DNA from: Bacillus sp. BHET2
GTDB lineage: Bacteria > Bacillota > Bacilli > Bacillales > Bacillaceae_B
Length of the DNA: 64,000 nucleotides
Assembly: GCF_005938125.1 (NCBI RefSeq)
Contig: NZ_VCQN01000003.1
Coordinates: 372,001 to 436,000 of the forward strand
Direction: 5' to 3'
The position numbers and the translations under genes were made by a program. Position 1 is the first letter of the stretch, and each line of letters begins with the position of its first letter. This document shows, one piece after another, positions 1 to 8,508 of the stretch. Under the pieces are notes generated by a model. It was not told the origin of the DNA. It saw only the letters and a program-made list of their open reading frames with translations, and searched no databases.

Positions 1-72
1 AGTATCTCCTGGCTTTCCTATAAAGCAATACTTGAGTTTGAAAAAGGTGCCTATTCAAGTAAAGCTTGAAGG

Positions 73-101
73 GGGACGGACCTCTATTGGAGGTCCGTCC
101 C
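73..101. repeat. GGGACGGACCTC palindrome, copy 1
   Basis: Twelve-base arms GGGACGGACCTC and GAGGTCCGTCCC flank a 5-base loop. It sits just downstream of the LysR gene, which reads leftwards, so it may serve as its terminator although no long T-run follows. It belongs to a family seen at about a dozen other places in the window. Confidence 0.85.
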
Positions 102-115
102 TCACGCAATGGATG

Positions 116-955
116 TTATAATGGGCCCTCAATCACAGCCACTAATTCTTTTATTAGGGCCACAGACGCGGCACTTTCAGGGTAGACTGCATAAAACGGC
201 CGATGGATGACATAAGGATCGATCGGGACAAGCTTTCCTTGCTGAACCTCCTCTTTGACCATTGAGCTTGACAGAAACGCGATGCCAAGCCCCCTTACTG
301 CCAGTTGCTTGATTAAGTAATGACTGCTTGCTTGTAGGATTTCTGCCGGTACGATTCGTTCAGAACGCAAGAATTCATTAGCATATTCTCTTGTTCCTGA
401 TCCGATTTCTCTAAGTATCAATGGGGAGGAGCGGAGATTCATTCGGCTGCTCGCGAAGAAACGGAGTTCGTCACGGCTGATCACTTCAACATGAAATGGC
501 TCTAATCCCTTTGTTCCTTCAACTAGGGCGAGATCGAGTTCGTGGTGATTCAGCGCTTCAACGATGGTTTCATGATTGTGAATCATCAGCTGAAGGCGGA
601 CGTGGGGGTAGAGGACCTTTATCTTTTTGACAAAGTCGGGAAGGAGCACGTCACTGACGGTGTGAGTGGATCCGATTCTTAATTGGATATCTTCCGTTTT
701 CTGAGTGGCTTGTTCCATCGTTCTCCACAAATCCAACATCTGCTTCCCTTGTTCAAACACGTTCTTTCCTGCAGGTGTTAATTCGAAAAGTTGGTTGGTG
801 GATGAACGATGGATAAGCTCAACTCCCAAGGATTGTTCAAGCTTCTTAATATGGACGCTGACAGTAGGTTGTGACAAATTCAAGAATTCACTTGTTTTCG
901 TGAAATGCTGAAGCTGCGCAAGGGTCACAAATGTTCGAATCCAATCCAGTTGCAT
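116..955 (-). CDS. LysR-family transcriptional regulator
   Basis: A 279-residue LysR-type regulator. The N-terminal winged helix-turn-helix is plain (start MQLDWIRTF, then FLNLSQPTVSVHIKKLEQSLG at about residues 26-46), followed by the usual effector-binding domain to the end. An in-frame upstream start exists at 988, but the ATG at 955 is preceded by GGGAGG at good spacing and gives the typical LysR N-terminus. It is divergent from a TSUP-family anion exporter across a 105-bp gap, the classic arrangement in which a LysR protein controls its neighbour. The N-terminus resembles the CysL/YwfM group, and the partner suggests a sulfur- or organic-anion-related ligand. That is inference. Confidence 0.88.
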   Translation of the reverse strand: MQLDWIRTFVTLAQLQHFTKTSEFLNLSQPTVSVHIKKLEQSLGVELIHRSSTNQLFELTPAGKNVFEQGKQMLDLWRTMEQATQKTEDIQLRIGSTHTVSDVLLPDFVKKIKVLYPHVRLQLMIHNHETIVEALNHHELDLALVEGTKGLEPFHVEVISRDELRFFASSRMNLRSSPLILREIGSGTREYANEFLRSERIVPAEILQASSHYLIKQLAVRGLGIAFLSSSMVKEEVQQGKLVPIDPYVIHRPFYAVYPESAASVALIKELVAVIEGPL

Positions 956-1060
956 AGGTATCCTCCCTTTATTATGAAACGTAATCATCTGTATTATTAT
1001 TATGCATTTCTATTATAGGTTACGAAAATGTATAATGAAAGACGAAGGAAGTGAAACAAA
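956..1060. promoter_or_regulatory. divergent LysR/TSUP control region
   Basis: AT-rich gap between two divergent genes. A candidate LysR-type T-N11-A site with inverted ends lies at 971-985 (ATTATGAAACGTAAT). AAGGAAGTG is the ribosome binding site for the rightward gene. Operator assignment is a guess from family habits. Confidence 0.4.
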
Positions 1061-1900
1061 ATGGAATGGATTTTATTTATGATAGGTGGTGCGGTCATCG
1101 GCATCATTTCGGGATTCTTTGGTATAGGCGGCGGAATTGTTCTGACACCGACCTTACTTGTCCTGGGATACGAACCGAGCCAGGCAATCACTCTTTCCTT
1201 AATGCTCACATTAGGCTCAACGGTGACAGGGACAATGTCACACATCCGGTTAAAGAATGTGAATGTGAAATTAGCGGTCCTTCTTGGTGTTTTCGGAGTG
1301 ATTGGCTCTGTTGTGACCGTACCATTTGTAAAATGGCTGGATGAGATGAACGGGGCATCCACTGTGATATCGATTGTTTATATTGCCATATTAAGCTGGT
1401 TTTCATATCAGTTCTTAAGTAGAAGACAACAAGATTTGAAAGCAAAAGGAAAATCTGCGGCTCCTATTATCGGGTTATTCACCGGTGTTATTTCATCTCT
1501 TATGGGGGTCAGTGGGGGATTTGTGATGACCCCATTACTTACAAAGTGGCTTAAACTTGACCTAAGCAAAGCGATCGGAACGAGTATTTCTGCGGCATCC
1601 ATCATCGTATTGTCGGGCATTACCTCCTATATGTATACAGGGGAGTCACTTGATTATCGTCATGGAATTTTACTAATCATTGGTGCACTAATTGGGACAC
1701 CGATCGGTTCTATTCAGCTGAAACGTTTCTCTGGCGTCAGCGTTAAACGAATGCTAGCAGTCCTGTACATGGTTGTGGCGGTCAGTGTCATCTTCAAGAT
1801 GCTATCCATCACGATAGTCTCCCTTGGATTGATCCTGGTATCCGTGCTCGTCTTCTTCGGAATGCTTGGACGGGGGGACAGGTCCCGCGTCCCGTCTTAG
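1061..1900 (+). CDS. TSUP (TauE/SafE) family anion exporter
   Basis: A 279-residue integral membrane protein of the sulfite exporter TauE/SafE (TSUP) family. It opens with the family's glycine-rich first half-repeat (GIISGFFGIGGGIVLTPTLL, about residues 9-28) and repeats it near residue 145 (GVISSLMGVSGGFVMTPLL). Around eight hydrophobic segments are visible. Members export sulfite, sulfoacetate or other small organic anions across the cytoplasmic membrane; the substrate cannot be read here. The last nine residues (about RGDRSRVPS) are encoded by a GGGGACAGGTCCCGCGTCCC repeat unit, so the native C-terminus probably ended earlier. Start supported by AAGGAAGTG about eight bases upstream. Confidence 0.85.
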   Translation: MEWILFMIGGAVIGIISGFFGIGGGIVLTPTLLVLGYEPSQAITLSLMLTLGSTVTGTMSHIRLKNVNVKLAVLLGVFGVIGSVVTVPFVKWLDEMNGASTVISIVYIAILSWFSYQFLSRRQQDLKAKGKSAAPIIGLFTGVISSLMGVSGGFVMTPLLTKWLKLDLSKAIGTSISAASIIVLSGITSYMYTGESLDYRHGILLIIGALIGTPIGSIQLKRFSGVSVKRMLAVLYMVVAVSVIFKMLSITIVSLGLILVSVLVFFGMLGRGDRSRVPS

Positions 1901-1976
1901 TGAATATCGAAATTCAACCACTAGTCTCTCATCTTTTAACTAAGTAATATGACAAACTTAATAGTAGAACTCAAGT

Positions 1977-2013
1977 AAAAAGAGCTTATCCACGATTGGA
2001 TAGGCTCTTTTTC
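1977..2013 (+). terminator. intrinsic terminator after TSUP gene
   Basis: AAAAAGAGCTTATCC pairs with GGATAGGCTCTTTTT around a 6-base loop; the stem includes A/T tracts on both sides, so it could work both ways. Confidence 0.8.
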
Positions 2014-2286
2014 TATTGAGCACAACGTTTCATTTTTTGGAAAAGTGCAGGATTAAGGTAAATGAGTCTAGAAACTAGACAAACGGTGATTTTGAAAGAG
2101 TAAGGGCAAACTTGAGAAAAGAAGAGGAGAAAAAAATTTCGCTTAATTTTTTGGAAAATTCTTTCTCTTTTGTCATTCTGGTTGAATATCCCGCTCTTTC
2201 TTAGACAGAGTGTCTAATGATAACGGAGCTTTTTCAAAATAAACTTACTATAAGTCTTTAAAAAATGAAAAACAAAGGGTGATTTT
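2014..2286. other. A-rich intergenic region before the M20 hydrolase operon
   Basis: No ORF worth calling. Strongly A-rich, with a small AGACA/TGTCT inverted repeat near 2203-2217. The promoter of the following operon must lie here, but no convincing -35/-10 pair stands out. Confidence 0.3.
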
Positions 2287-3579
2287 ATGTCAATCAATTG
2301 TGAACGATTAAAACGGCATCTGGAGGAATTAGCGGAAATCGGAAAGATCGGAGAAACAGGTGTTTGTCGGTTGGCCCATTCAAAGGAAGATCGTCAAGGC
2401 GTCGAATTGGTGAAAAGCTGGATGGAAGAGGCCGGTTTGAGAGCAGAAATCGATGGTTTCGGTAACCTGATTGGAAGGATGGAAGGAACGGACATAGACA
2501 AACCGGTCCTGATTCTAGGTTCTCATATTGACTCTCAGCCCTATGGGGGAAGATTCGATGGCACAGCCGGGGCGTTGGGGGCGATCGAAGTCATTCATAG
2601 TATGAAGGACAACGGATTCAACCCTGAAAGGACGATTGAGGTGATTTGCTTTTCCGATGAGGAAGGAAGCCGTTTCAATAAAGGCATCTTCGGAGTAAGG
2701 GCGTTGGCAGGGATGCTTGAAGAAGGCGAACTTGAGCGGAAAGATAAACAGGGTGTCACGAGACGTGAGGCGCTTAAAGAGTTCGGAGTAGAGACGGATT
2801 TGACGGCAAGTCCTGTGTATGAAAAAGGTGACATCGAAGCGTTTCTTGAACTGCATATCGAACAGGGGCCGGTTCTTGAAGAGAAGGGAAAACCGGTAGG
2901 GATTGTATCCGGGATTTCCGGTCCGATATGGTTGACAGTGACACTCGAGGGATTTGCCGGTCATTCGGGATCAGTGCCAATGACGATGAGGCAGGATGCC
3001 CTTGTCGGTGCTGCAGAAATCATCAGGAAATTTGATGACCTTGTTAAAAAAGAAGGAAGCGACACAACCGTTGGGACGGTTGGTAGCATGCAAGTATTTC
3101 CAAACTCCAGAAATATTATTGCCGAAAAGGTAGAGTTCACCGTCGACCTCCGTGATATCGATCTAAAGGCACGTAATAACCTCGAACAAAAGCTATACCG
3201 GATCATTGAAGAATCATCATCAGCCTATGACCTTACATATGAAATCAAAGAGGATACACGCAGTGAACCTAGATATTGTGCGGATTGGATCAAAGACATC
3301 ATGAAGGAGGAGGACGAGAAACTTGGATTCGAGTCACCGACCTTGATGAGCGGACCTTTCCATGACGCGTTGATCATGTCCTATATCAGTGATTACGGAA
3401 TGATCTTCGTCCGCTGTGAAAAAGGAATCAGCCATAATCCGTTGGAGTTTGCAGAGATGGACGACATCGAGAAAGGCGTTGAGCTCCTATATGCCACAGC
3501 TTTACGGATTAGTCAGGGACAAGGGGACAGGCACCTTGTCCAAGAGGGAAACAATTCTGCAGCTGTTAATGAAAAATAG
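2287..3579 (+). CDS. M20-family Zn hydrolase (N-carbamoyl-amino-acid / allantoate amidohydrolase type)
   Basis: A 430-residue amidohydrolase of the AllC / N-carbamoyl-L-amino-acid hydrolase branch of M20. Metal-site motifs are all visible: GSHIDSQPYGGRFDG (about 77-91, His and bridging Asp), SDEEGSRF (about 125, catalytic and metal Glu), LELHIEQGP (His), the lid-domain GFAGHSGSVPM, and the terminal GPFHDAL (last metal His). Such enzymes cleave N-carbamoyl-amino acids, allantoate or ureidoglycine-type substrates in the cytosol. It leads an operon with a sodium symporter pair and a second M20 enzyme, which suggests uptake and hydrolysis of an N-substituted amino acid. The final ~20 residues (from about GQGDRHLVQEG) run through a GGGGACAGGCACCTTGTCC repeat and are probably not native. 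Confidence 0.85.
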   Translation: MSINCERLKRHLEELAEIGKIGETGVCRLAHSKEDRQGVELVKSWMEEAGLRAEIDGFGNLIGRMEGTDIDKPVLILGSHIDSQPYGGRFDGTAGALGAIEVIHSMKDNGFNPERTIEVICFSDEEGSRFNKGIFGVRALAGMLEEGELERKDKQGVTRREALKEFGVETDLTASPVYEKGDIEAFLELHIEQGPVLEEKGKPVGIVSGISGPIWLTVTLEGFAGHSGSVPMTMRQDALVGAAEIIRKFDDLVKKEGSDTTVGTVGSMQVFPNSRNIIAEKVEFTVDLRDIDLKARNNLEQKLYRIIEESSSAYDLTYEIKEDTRSEPRYCADWIKDIMKEEDEKLGFESPTLMSGPFHDALIMSYISDYGMIFVRCEKGISHNPLEFAEMDDIEKGVELLYATALRISQGQGDRHLVQEGNNSAAVNEK

Positions 3580-3613
3580 GAGATTAGGGACAATGGACCT
3601 GTCCCTAATCTCC
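3579..3613. repeat. palindrome GGAGATTAGGGAC, variant of the GGGAC family
   Basis: Perfect 13-bp arms around a 9-base loop, directly after the hydrolase stop codon and before the DUF3311 gene. No T-run, so more likely an RNA processing or stability hairpin between operon genes than a full terminator. Confidence 0.75.
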
Positions 3614-3640
3614 CGATACATCAAACTAGGAGGGTGTCGT

Positions 3641-3862
3641 ATGAGTAAAAGCAAATTTACTAAAATCTATTGTTTGTCTTTGATTCTCCCGTTTCTTTTA
3701 TTAGTTTTCCCATTGTTTTCACTGGGGAACAGGGCAACACCCATGGTAATGGGGATGCCGTTCTCCGTGTTTTGGGTTATTTTCTGGATTATCATTACAT
3801 TTTTAATTGTTCTAGTTCTCTACCGAATAGATCCTGATAAAGATGAAGAGGAGGCACATTAA
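3641..3862 (+). CDS. DUF3311 small membrane protein (symporter accessory subunit)
   Basis: A 73-residue protein with two predicted membrane helices (about 10-28 and 42-62) and an acidic C-terminal tail. The frame is open further upstream, but AGGAGGG precedes the ATG at 3641 and the protein then has the normal DUF3311 length. Such proteins sit immediately in front of a solute:sodium symporter, as YhdT does before PanF. Here its stop overlaps the symporter start by one base (TAATG), implying translational coupling and probably a complex. The exact function of the family is not established. Confidence 0.8.
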   Translation: MSKSKFTKIYCLSLILPFLLLVFPLFSLGNRATPMVMGMPFSVFWVIFWIIITFLIVLVLYRIDPDKDEEEAH

Positions 3863-5331
3863 TGGCAGATTGGCAGATTGCGATGATCATGATGATTGGC
3901 TACCTTGTGATTGCACTAGTGGTTGGCGTAATGGCAGGAAGAGGCCATGATAAACATTCTTTAGATGAGTTTACAGTTGCAGGCGGAGGTCTTGGACTTA
4001 TCGTCATGTGGTTCTTGATGGGTGGAGCGGTCTTCAGTGCCTTTTCATTTCTCGGCGCACCCGGGTGGGCTTACTCCAAAGGTGCACCAGCACTTTATAT
4101 CTTAACTTATACCGCATTTGCCATTCTCCCGTGGTATATCATCGGTCCTAAAATCGGGAAAATTGGTCGGAAATATAATATTTACACCGTTGCAGGCTTT
4201 ATGAAGAAGAGATACGGAGGTAAAACTCTCCCGATCCTGGTTGGGATCATCGCATTATTCGCTTCAATTCAATATCTGGCAACTCAGATGAAGGGGATGG
4301 CCTATATATTTAATATCATGACAGAAGGTCGTATCCCCCTTTGGCTTGGGGCATTGCTTGCGTATGGAATCGTTGTTGTCTATGTGGCAACTGGAGGACT
4401 GAGGGCAGCTGCATGGTCGGATGTATTTCAAGGGATTTTAATGATCGTCATCTCATGGGTGGTCGGATTGGCGATTGTGAATAAGCTTCATGATAGTGTA
4501 GGAGGGATGTTTACGAACCTGGTTCAGGACAACCCAACATTTTTTGAAATCGGGAATAAAGGGTCTGCCATGTCTGGAACGGCCTATACGACTACAATTC
4601 TCGTATCACTCATAGGGTTCTTGATGTGGCCCCACTTATTTTCTAAATCCTATGCTTCCAATGCACGGACCATAAAGAAAACGGTATTAGTGTATCCAAT
4701 CTTTGCCTTGTTTCTTATCCCGTTACTGTTTGTTGGATTTTCAGCGGTAAATATCGTCAATCCAGCTGACATCGGTGCGCCAGATGAGATTCTTCCTTAC
4801 TTGATTACGACAGTTCTTAATCTACCTGGTTGGGTTTACGGGCTCGTGGGCGCTGGAGCTTTGGCAGCGGCCATGTCTACGGCAGATGCCATTACCCATA
4901 GTGCTTCACTTGAATTCACCGATGGGGTTATTAAGAACGTGAAACCAGATCTTTCTGATAAAACGACTTTACTCCTAATGAGAATCGGTGTATTTGTTGT
5001 CGGTGGACTTGCATATTTTATCACCGTCTTTGGTGGACAAGGACTCATCGCCCTATTACTAGGAGCGTATGGTTCGATCGTTCAATTCGCACCAGGTGTA
5101 TATGGCGCTCTTTATTCGAAAAGGGTGACTGGACCAGCTGTCATTACAGGATTGATTGTCGGTACATTCGTAAACTATTATTATCAGTTAATAGCAGAGA
5201 CTACACCTCTCGATATTCATGCAGGTATTCTTGGACTGATCTGTAATGTAGTGATTGTGGTGGGCGTCAGTGCATTGACCAAGCAAAAAAGCGTTCAAAT
5301 TGCGGAAGAGTATCGCAAAATCGGATCATAG
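3862..5331 (+). CDS. sodium:solute symporter (SSS family)
   Basis: A 489-residue SSS-family transporter with about 13 hydrophobic segments. Family landmarks visible are the N-terminal DEFTVAGGGLG stretch (about residues 34-44), AAWSDVFQGILM near 190, and GALAAAMSTADAITHSAS near residue 335. These carriers import organic solutes (pantothenate, proline, acetate, nucleobase-related compounds) with Na+. The substrate is inferred from context to be whatever the flanking M20 hydrolases cleave. It overlaps the DUF3311 gene by one base and is followed after 12 bases by the second M20 gene, so all four genes probably share one transcript. Confidence 0.88.
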   Translation: MADWQIAMIMMIGYLVIALVVGVMAGRGHDKHSLDEFTVAGGGLGLIVMWFLMGGAVFSAFSFLGAPGWAYSKGAPALYILTYTAFAILPWYIIGPKIGKIGRKYNIYTVAGFMKKRYGGKTLPILVGIIALFASIQYLATQMKGMAYIFNIMTEGRIPLWLGALLAYGIVVVYVATGGLRAAAWSDVFQGILMIVISWVVGLAIVNKLHDSVGGMFTNLVQDNPTFFEIGNKGSAMSGTAYTTTILVSLIGFLMWPHLFSKSYASNARTIKKTVLVYPIFALFLIPLLFVGFSAVNIVNPADIGAPDEILPYLITTVLNLPGWVYGLVGAGALAAAMSTADAITHSASLEFTDGVIKNVKPDLSDKTTLLLMRIGVFVVGGLAYFITVFGGQGLIALLLGAYGSIVQFAPGVYGALYSKRVTGPAVITGLIVGTFVNYYYQLIAETTPLDIHAGILGLICNVVIVVGVSALTKQKSVQIAEEYRKIGS

Positions 5332-5343
5332 GGAGTGGATAGA

Positions 5344-6498
5344 ATGAGAGTGAAAACAGATACGGTTCAGTTAGTGAAAGAACTCGTCCAAATCAACACA
5401 GAAAATCCGTTAACCGTGGAGAAGGAATGTGCAGACTTCGTATACAAATGGCTAAAAAGATTAGAAAACGTAGAGGTCAGTTATGAAGAAGTTTCTCCAG
5501 GAAGACCGAATATCATTGCAAAGTATAAGGGAGCTTCCAATGAAAAGCCCATTGTATTGATTGCCCATATGGATACGGTTCCTGCAGGGGAAGGATGGGA
5601 TATGGACCCGTTCGGAGGGGAAATCATCGAAGGGAAGATGTATGGACGAGGTTCCTGTGATATGAAAAGTGGTCTGGCTGTTGCGATGAAGGTACTGGAG
5701 AAAGTGTCAGAGGAAGAACTGTCCTTGAAACGGGATTTCTATGTATGTGTCACAGTGGATGAAGAAGGTCCTCAGATGGCCGGTGCAGTAAATCTAGTGG
5801 AAAAGAAACGTTTACCGGGAGATGCCATGATCATTGCAACAGAGCCTACAAGCAATCATATCGCGCCTGCCCATAAGGGGACAGTTTGGTTTGATGTTGA
5901 AGTATCCGGGAAAAGTTCTCATGCCGGGTACGCCCATTTAGGTCTGGATGCCATCCATGCCATGAGTGCGGTTATTACTTCTATTAAAGATAAGATCAAT
6001 CAACTTCCTTATGAGCATGAAACACTTGGGAAAACGGCCGTTACCGTAGGGAAACTAGCCGGAGGGGAAAAGACAAACATGGTCCCACGTTTATGCAATG
6101 CAGAGCTGGATTTCAGGCTTGTACCACCGGTCACAGTGGGAAATATTCAAGAATTTCTAAGTGAGGCTGTAAAAGTAGGGGAAAGGTCCGTCCCCGGTGT
6201 AAGCATAGCGTTCAAACAAAAAGGTTTGGCACGGCCACCATTGGAAACTCCGATAGATAGCTATTTTTGTAGAGGATTGGCGGAAGCATATCTCACTGAA
6301 ACGGGTGAAGAAGTGGAGTACGAAGGATTTCCAGCATATACGGATGCAGGCATCATCTCATTATTATCACCCGGCACTGAAGCCATTGTATTTGGACCAG
6401 GAAGCCTCACCAACGCACATATAGTCAATGAATATGTAGACCTAGAAGAAATAAAAATCTGTGAAAAAGTGTTGTTTCAACTAGTGAAAACAATTTAA
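5344..6498 (+). CDS. M20-family metallopeptidase (ArgE/DapE/CPG2-like)
   Basis: A 384-residue M20A-type deacylase/dipeptidase. Zinc motifs: AHMDTVPAGEGW (about 77-88, His and Asp), GRGSCDMKSG (about 102-111), TVDEEG (catalytic Glu-Glu), ATEPTS (metal Glu), and SGKSSHAGY in the lid domain. Start chosen at ATG 5344, because the GGGAGTGG just upstream is a good ribosome binding site for it and would overlap the alternative GTG at 5335. Members remove acyl groups from amino acids or cleave small peptides. As the last gene of the symporter operon it likely works on an imported N-acylated or N-carbamoylated compound. GGTCCGTCCCC at about 6186-6196 resembles the palindromic repeat but sits inside the reading frame. 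Confidence 0.85.
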   Translation: MRVKTDTVQLVKELVQINTENPLTVEKECADFVYKWLKRLENVEVSYEEVSPGRPNIIAKYKGASNEKPIVLIAHMDTVPAGEGWDMDPFGGEIIEGKMYGRGSCDMKSGLAVAMKVLEKVSEEELSLKRDFYVCVTVDEEGPQMAGAVNLVEKKRLPGDAMIIATEPTSNHIAPAHKGTVWFDVEVSGKSSHAGYAHLGLDAIHAMSAVITSIKDKINQLPYEHETLGKTAVTVGKLAGGEKTNMVPRLCNAELDFRLVPPVTVGNIQEFLSEAVKVGERSVPGVSIAFKQKGLARPPLETPIDSYFCRGLAEAYLTETGEEVEYEGFPAYTDAGIISLLSPGTEAIVFGPGSLTNAHIVNEYVDLEEIKICEKVLFQLVKTI

Positions 6499-6502
6499 AA
6501 AA

Positions 6503-6533
6503 GAGGGACGGACCTTCAAAAGGTCCGTCCCTC
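6503..6533 (+). terminator. terminator built from the GGGACGGACCT palindrome
   Basis: GAGGGACGGACCTT and AGGTCCGTCCCTC arms around CAAA, with A-run before and T-rich tail after. Ends the M20/symporter operon. Confidence 0.85.
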
Positions 6534-6541
6534 TCTTTCAT

Positions 6542-6646
6542 TTATCTTTTAATCAGCTTTTCTAAGAACCTGTGGATTTCTTCATACGATCTCATCTCAT
6601 TCCATTTATCGTACTGTGATTCAATAGGGAAATAACGAAGAATCAT
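6542..6646 (-). CDS. possible 34-residue protein or gene remnant
   Basis: A short minus-strand frame starting MILRYFPIESQYDKW and ending FLEKLIKR. Its composition (aromatic, charged, amphipathic) looks more like real coding sequence than chance. However, there is no ribosome binding site upstream, and it lies between two terminators. It could be a tiny protein read through from asnB, or the remnant of a longer gene. Family not recognised. Confidence 0.25.
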   Translation of the reverse strand: MILRYFPIESQYDKWNEMRSYEEIHRFLEKLIKR

Positions 6647-6647
6647 A

Positions 6648-6682
6648 GAAAAAGGGACGAGGCAACTAAGCCCCGTCCTGTC
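6648..6682 (-). terminator. terminator of asnB
   Basis: Read on the minus strand, AGGACGGGGC pairs (with G-T pairs) with GCCTCGTCCC, followed by TTTTTC. Related in sequence to the GGGACGG palindrome family. Confidence 0.7.
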
Positions 6683-6684
6683 TC

Positions 6685-8508
6685 TTATATAGCTATCTTA
6701 ATCTGATACTCATTCAGCCAGGCATTTACCTGAACCAGGTAGTCAAGTAATCCCTTGGCAGTTGAATCAGGGAGTTCGCTGTTCCCTTCGGCAATTTTCC
6801 TAACTTCTTCACGGTCGATCAAGTCAAGGATCGGTGAAGCGGGATCATCCAATATGGAAATCATCCAGTTGCTGACTCCCTTAAGGTAGGCATCATCTTT
6901 CGTGCTTGGATAGGCACTCTTCCTTCTATTCCGTACATCATCCGGAAGATATCCATCAAATGCTCGGCGAAGGATCCCCTTTTCAATGTCATCGACATTC
7001 TTCATTTCAAATGGAATATTCCATAAGTATTCAACAAGACGGTAGTCACAGAATGGGACACGGACTTCGAAGCCTGTCATCATACTGGCGCGGTCTTTCC
7101 GATCCAGCATAAATGGCAGGAAGCGGGTGATGAACATATAGGACATCCTTCTCTGCTTTGCCTCTACTTCATTCTCTCCGTCTAAGACAGGAAGCTCTCG
7201 GAGTGCTTCTTGATATCGCTCTTTTTGATAGCTTTCTATATTGAGTTTCTCTTGAAGATCATCCTTCAAGACCCCTGCGATCCCACCTATATTCAGAAGC
7301 CATGGAAACACATCGGCATCTAAATATTCCTGCTGGTGAAACCACGGGTAACCGGAGAATACTTCATCGGCAGATTCTCCCGATAGAGCCACTGTCGCAT
7401 CCTTTTTCATTTCCTTGAACAATAAGTATAGGGAGGTTTCAATTTCTCCGACTCCCGGAAGATCCCGAGCTCTCATGGGAGTCAAAAGATTGTCGACGAG
7501 TTTCTCTGCATCAAAGACGATGGAGGTATGCTCGGTGCCCACGTGTTCTGACACTCGCTTCACCCAAGGCTCATCCAAATCGCGGCGAAGGAAGTCTTCT
7601 TTGAAATTGGCTTCATTGTTTACGAAATCAATGGAGTAGGTGGGGAGAGTTTTGTTCTGTTGTTTGAATTCTTCTCCTGCAATGGCAGTGAGTCCGCTTG
7701 AATCCAGTCCTCCTGATAGCATGGACACTAATGGTTTGTCTGCGATCAATTGACGTTTCACCGTATCTTCGAGAAGTTCACGAATGGTTCGAACGGTGGT
7801 GTCCATATCATCTGTATGCTCTTTGCTCTCGAGCTTCCAGTATTGTACCGTATTCATCTTATCTTTAGTGAAGGTAATGTAATGTCCTGCACGGACCTCA
7901 TTAATGTCTTTGAAAATAGCTTTTCCAGGTGTCTTCATCGGTCCAAGGCCGAAAACCTCGGATAAACCTTCAGCATCAATTTCAGCGTGGACTTCAGGGT
8001 GTGCTAATAGAGCCTTGATTTCAGAGCCAAAAATAATGATTCCATTTTTTTTAGTATAAAATAGCGGCTTCACACCTAAATGATCTCGACCAAGCATCAA
8101 TCTCTCTTTTCGATCGTCCCAAATTCCGAATGCGAAAATTCCGTTAAGATGATGAACGCATTCTTCGTCCCATTCTAAATATGCATGAAGAAGGACTTCC
8201 GTATCCGAATTGGTTGTAAAATGATGGTTTTTCTCTATTAGTTCATTGCGGAGCTCAAGATAGTTATAGAGTTCGCCATTATACGTTAGCGCGATTGATT
8301 GGTCTCCATCCTTGTAGAGCATAGGTTGTAATCCGCCATCAGGATCAATGACAATCAGTCTCCGGTGTCCAAGTGCTGCATGTTGACCGAGCCAGAATCC
8401 TTCTGCATCAGGTCCTCTATGTTCGATGGCATCTGTCATTTTCTTGAGAGTCTCATTCTCTCCTGAAAGATCTCTTGACCAATCTATCCAACCTGCAATT
8501 CCACACAT
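6685..8508 (-). CDS. asnB: asparagine synthase (glutamine-hydrolysing)
   Basis: A 607-residue class II glutamine amidotransferase / asparagine synthetase, of AsnO/AsnB length. The start is placed at the second ATG so that processing exposes the catalytic N-terminal cysteine (MCGIAGW); the AAGAAGG upstream is also better spaced for it than for the first ATG. The N-terminal glutaminase domain (about 1-210) carries HRGPD and YNGELYN motifs. The C-terminal synthetase domain carries the ATP PP-loop SGGLDSS near residue 265 and the SGESADEVFSGY stretch near 385. It makes Asn from Asp, ATP and Gln in the cytosol. Monocistronic by its flanking terminator. Confidence 0.93.
   Translation of the reverse strand: MCGIAGWIDWSRDLSGENETLKKMTDAIEHRGPDAEGFWLGQHAALGHRRLIVIDPDGGLQPMLYKDGDQSIALTYNGELYNYLELRNELIEKNHHFTTNSDTEVLLHAYLEWDEECVHHLNGIFAFGIWDDRKERLMLGRDHLGVKPLFYTKKNGIIIFGSEIKALLAHPEVHAEIDAEGLSEVFGLGPMKTPGKAIFKDINEVRAGHYITFTKDKMNTVQYWKLESKEHTDDMDTTVRTIRELLEDTVKRQLIADKPLVSMLSGGLDSSGLTAIAGEEFKQQNKTLPTYSIDFVNNEANFKEDFLRRDLDEPWVKRVSEHVGTEHTSIVFDAEKLVDNLLTPMRARDLPGVGEIETSLYLLFKEMKKDATVALSGESADEVFSGYPWFHQQEYLDADVFPWLLNIGGIAGVLKDDLQEKLNIESYQKERYQEALRELPVLDGENEVEAKQRRMSYMFITRFLPFMLDRKDRASMMTGFEVRVPFCDYRLVEYLWNIPFEMKNVDDIEKGILRRAFDGYLPDDVRNRRKSAYPSTKDDAYLKGVSNWMISILDDPASPILDLIDREEVRKIAEGNSELPDSTAKGLLDYLVQVNAWLNEYQIKIAI

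Noticed and set aside
6186..6196. GGTCCGTCCCC inside the second M20 gene as a repeat insertion
   Set aside because: The reading frame and local family pattern are intact around it and no full palindrome is present; may be chance.
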